Origin: Mariniradius saccharolyticus AK6
GTDB taxonomy: Bacteria; Bacteroidota; Bacteroidia; Cytophagales; Cyclobacteriaceae
Length of the DNA stretch: 64,000 nt
Reading direction: 5' to 3'
NCBI RefSeq assembly: GCF_000330725.2
Contig: NZ_AMZY02000013.1
Coordinates: forward strand, 62,001-126,000
Shown here one piece after another: positions 61,789-64,000 of this stretch. Made by a program: the position numbers and the translations under genes. Below the pieces are notes generated by a model. It was not told the DNA's origin and searched no databases. It saw only the letters and a program-made list of their open reading frames with translations. Every line of letters begins with the position of its first letter. Position 1 is the first letter of the stretch.

Positions 61789-62427
61789 ATGTACAGAGGC
61801 TGGGGCAAGAGATTTTTGGATGTTTTTCTGGCAGGGATAATGCTTATACTGTCAGCTCCGATTTTTATTATTGCGACACTTGCATTGGCAACCATAAATC
61901 GTGGAAATCCCCTTTTTTTACAACCACGCCCTGGCCTTCATGGTAAAGTGTTCACCCTGGTGAAATTCAAGACAATGCGGGATGCCTTTGATCATCAAGG
62001 AAATCTCCTACCTGACAATCAGAGGATAACTAAATTGGGCAGTTTCATGAGGAAGGCGTCGATCGATGAACTACCTCAACTTTGGAATGTCCTTAAAGGC
62101 GAAATGAGTCTAGTCGGTCCAAGGCCGTTACTTGTCGAATATCTTCCGCTCTATGATGAGAAGCAAGCGCGCCGGCATTTGGTAAAGCCTGGAATTACGG
62201 GTTGGGCACAAATAAATGGTCGTAACAGTCTATCCTGGAGTGAGAAATTTGATCTTGATATTTGGTATGTCGATCATATTTCTCTACACTTAGATACCAA
62301 GATACTACTCCTTACCATCAAAAACGTACTTTTTCGCAAAGGAGTCAACAACTCGGAAAACGTATCTATGCCGAAATTCACAGGTAATTCGGATATAGGG
62401 GATGGCCCCAACAGCCCAACAGACTAG
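61789..62427 (+). CDS. Initiating sugar-1-phosphate transferase (PglC-like)
   Basis: Monotopic phosphoglycosyl transferase of 212 residues that attaches a sugar-1-phosphate to undecaprenyl phosphate. It has a short N-terminal re-entrant membrane segment (about 8-33, FLDVFLAGIMLILSAPIFI), KFKTMRDA (about 59-66), the catalytic DE pair in SIDELPQLWNVLKG (D and E about 93-94), and VGPRPLL (about 103-109). Lacks the extra four-helix N-terminal domain of WcaJ/WbaP, so it is the minimal PglC size. It sits between the PglE-like and PglF-like genes. A second initiating enzyme of a different family lies upstream at 59377. Confidence 0.92.
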   Translation: MYRGWGKRFLDVFLAGIMLILSAPIFIIATLALATINRGNPLFLQPRPGLHGKVFTLVKFKTMRDAFDHQGNLLPDNQRITKLGSFMRKASIDELPQLWNVLKGEMSLVGPRPLLVEYLPLYDEKQARRHLVKPGITGWAQINGRNSLSWSEKFDLDIWYVDHISLHLDTKILLLTIKNVLFRKGVNNSENVSMPKFTGNSDIGDGPNSPTD

Positions 62428-62558
62428 TGGGTTAATTGATTTTTGTCAAGTTATTTAACTATTCAATCTTTTGGTTTGCATTTTGAGCTTTGATTTTTGT
62501 ATCACAAACTTTGAAATCTGCTTTGTGAAATAAGCGCGTTATTAATTTTCAATTAAAA

Positions 62559-62588
62559 TTGCCAGTGATTTAATAATATTTATATTTG
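62559..62588 (+). promoter_or_regulatory. Promoter of the dehydratase gene
   Basis: TTG (62559-62561), 19 bp, TATATTTG (62581-62588), an exact -7 match. It lies in the 223-bp gap before the ATG at 62651, giving a leader of about 55 nt. The rest of the gap is AT-rich with no other feature seen. Confidence 0.6.
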
Positions 62589-62650
62589 ATCACGATTAAT
62601 CACCATTATCATCATTCGATTCTACTTGATGTGATAATTTTCTTCGCTAG

Positions 62651-64000
62651 ATGAACTTCCTGAAAGATCTCAAAATTCTTCCGCGTTGGGTAATAGCCTC
62701 ACTGGATACTTTTCTACTTTTCCACGCAGCGGTGCTTGCATTCTTCTTAAGATTTAACTTCGATTTTGGACAAATCGAAAACAGCGGGTTTTTCCTTGGA
62801 AGTCTCTATTTCGCCTTTTCCGGTACAGCCGTGATGTTGTTTACCAAGAGTTACAAAGGAATTGTTCGACATACCGGTCTCAAAGATAGCCTTCAAGTAT
62901 TCAGGACAGTTTCGGTGAATTTCGCATTGATTCTTGTACTAAATATTGCGATTGACTTCTTCGGAAACGTGGGGTATTTGATTCCGTTTTCCGTTTTGGT
63001 GATTGCAACGTTGAGTTCCCTTTTCTTACTGATTATCTACAGGCTGTTAGTTAAAGAATTGTTTCTTTACCTTAAATCCGGATTTGTGAATAACGTGAAA
63101 AGGACAGCTGTACTTTACGGTGCAAGTGAGGTAGGATTGAGAACCCTTGAGGTTCTAAACAGTGATCCAAAATCACAAGTTGAGGTTGTAGCTATCTTGG
63201 ACGACGATCCGAAAAAAGTCGGAAAAGTTATTGGAGGAATTAGGATTTACCGCGGCTTGGATCAATTAAGCAAGCTGGTGAAAACAGCAAAGGCAAGTGA
63301 ATTAATAATTGCCGTTGAGGGTCTTTCAGTCCAACGGAAAAAAGAGATTCTCGATACATGTTTCAAACTTGGAATACATGTTAGCATAATACCCTCCGTA
63401 AATAGGTGGATAAAGAGCAGCCCTAAAAGTGAAATCGTCCGCGATCTTAAAATTGAGGATTTATTGGGTCGTGAACAAATATCCTTGGACAATCTGCGGG
63501 TGATGGAAGAGTTGACGAACAAGGTCGTATTGGTTACCGGTGCCGCAGGTTCAATTGGTAGCGAGCTTTGCCGGCAAATCATGCACTACAATCCTAAGTT
63601 GCTGCTGATGCTGGATTTCTCTGAATCCGCATTGTATGAACTTGAAATCGAGATTAGCAATTCGGGTTTTCTGACAAAAAGCTTGGCGATTCTTGCCGAC
63701 GTACGAGACAAGGAAAAAATGAAATCCCTCTTTGCCGAGTACAAACCTGAGATGGTGTTTCACGCCGCTGCATATAAGCATGTACCGATGATTGAAAACT
63801 ATCCACAAGAAGCAATTAGAAGCAATATCCTCGGAACCAAAATACTCGCGGACTTGGCGGTGATCTACATGGTCGAAAAGTTTGTGTTTGTAAGTACCGA
63901 TAAAGCTGTAAACCCAACAAATGTCATGGGCGCTACCAAGCGTGCAGCAGAGATGTACGTGCAATCCTTAAACATCTTTTTGGAGAGTCACCACAAGAAA
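62651..64000 (+). CDS. UDP-N-acetylglucosamine 4,6-dehydratase (PglF/WbpM/FlaA1 family), partial
   Basis: The first 450 codons are in the window and the gene runs off the right edge in frame. Four N-terminal membrane helices (about 12-30, 45-60, 78-98, 108-130) are followed by a CoA-binding-like Rossmann domain (about 150-270) and the SDR dehydratase domain from about 290. The NAD motif VTGAAGSIGSE (about 296-306) and VSTDKAVNPTNVMGATKRAAE are seen; Met replaces the usual catalytic Tyr (MGATK), the hallmark of the membrane 4,6-dehydratases of this group. It makes the 4-keto-6-deoxy-HexNAc that the PglE-like enzyme would aminate. The ATG at 62651 begins the membrane region. Confidence 0.92.
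   Translation, partial: MNFLKDLKILPRWVIASLDTFLLFHAAVLAFFLRFNFDFGQIENSGFFLGSLYFAFSGTAVMLFTKSYKGIVRHTGLKDSLQVFRTVSVNFALILVLNIAIDFFGNVGYLIPFSVLVIATLSSLFLLIIYRLLVKELFLYLKSGFVNNVKRTAVLYGASEVGLRTLEVLNSDPKSQVEVVAILDDDPKKVGKVIGGIRIYRGLDQLSKLVKTAKASELIIAVEGLSVQRKKEILDTCFKLGIHVSIIPSVNRWIKSSPKSEIVRDLKIEDLLGREQISLDNLRVMEELTNKVVLVTGAAGSIGSELCRQIMHYNPKLLLMLDFSESALYELEIEISNSGFLTKSLAILADVRDKEKMKSLFAEYKPEMVFHAAAYKHVPMIENYPQEAIRSNILGTKILADLAVIYMVEKFVFVSTDKAVNPTNVMGATKRAAEMYVQSLNIFLESHHKK

Noticed and set aside
1-64000. CRISPR array, tRNA, rRNA, insertion sequence or prophage
   Set aside because: No regularly spaced direct repeats, tRNA-like cloverleaf, rRNA-like sequence, transposase or phage protein was seen on reading.

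Overview
The window looks like a chromosomal segment of a member of the Bacteroidota, most likely order Cytophagales and perhaps family Cyclobacteriaceae. The taxon is an inference from gene content: a propeller/Y_Y_Y sensor kinase, a DUF2911 lipoprotein, a 58-residue histone H1-like protein, a serine-palmitoyltransferase-type enzyme, SLBB/Wzz export proteins, and promoters of the TTG-N19-22-TAnnTTTG type. Shine-Dalgarno sites are mostly absent. I saw no rRNA, tRNA, CRISPR array, insertion sequence or phage gene.

Bases 1-34600 are mostly core metabolism and envelope functions in short transcription units. In order these are: a two-component cluster ending in a receiver-adenylate cyclase (34-4698); a convergent aminotransferase/glycosyltransferase/aldo-keto reductase set (4680-8062); a Dabb protein and an S41 peptidase; a HEPN-like/CBS protein, acetate kinase and an NfeD-type protease on the minus strand; an M1 peptidase facing a histone H1-like gene across two hairpins; a probable serine palmitoyltransferase divergent from an overlapping accC-DUF1015-maf operon; sdaAB-tolC-hlyD; a class IV aminotransferase; thyA; an MMPL transporter; an EEP hydrolase; an M24 peptidase; a DUF2911 lipoprotein; and a penicillin acylase with a small membrane protein.

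Bases 34791-64000 form one large exopolysaccharide/capsule locus, almost all on the plus strand, that runs off the right edge. It opens with a winged-helix regulator fused to a degenerate nucleotidyltransferase-like domain. Export genes (Wza-like SLBB protein, Wzz-like protein) and two UDP-sugar dehydrogenases follow. An AT-rich central block holds the flippase, a GT2, a Wzy-like polymerase, an acyltransferase and a GT4. Next comes an acetamidino cassette (WbpG, HisH-like, HisF2-like), a two-Rossmann-domain oxidoreductase, WecB, a heparinase-fold enzyme, a WbuB-like glycosyltransferase, a Wzi-like protein and RfbA. The locus ends with a WecA-like transferase and a bacillosamine-type module: a PglE-like aminotransferase, a PglC-like sugar transferase and a PglF/WbpM-like dehydratase cut by the edge.

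The locus can be read as making a Wzx/Wzy-type polymer that contains uronic acids, probably including an amidinated 2,3-diamino-uronic acid, built on a diamino-sugar primer. The least conventional items are the regulator with the dead-looking nucleotidyltransferase domain, the HEPN-CBS fusion, the phosphorelay-to-cAMP cluster and the incomplete, apparently rewired amidino-sugar pathway. I did not find a system I can call wholly undescribed.
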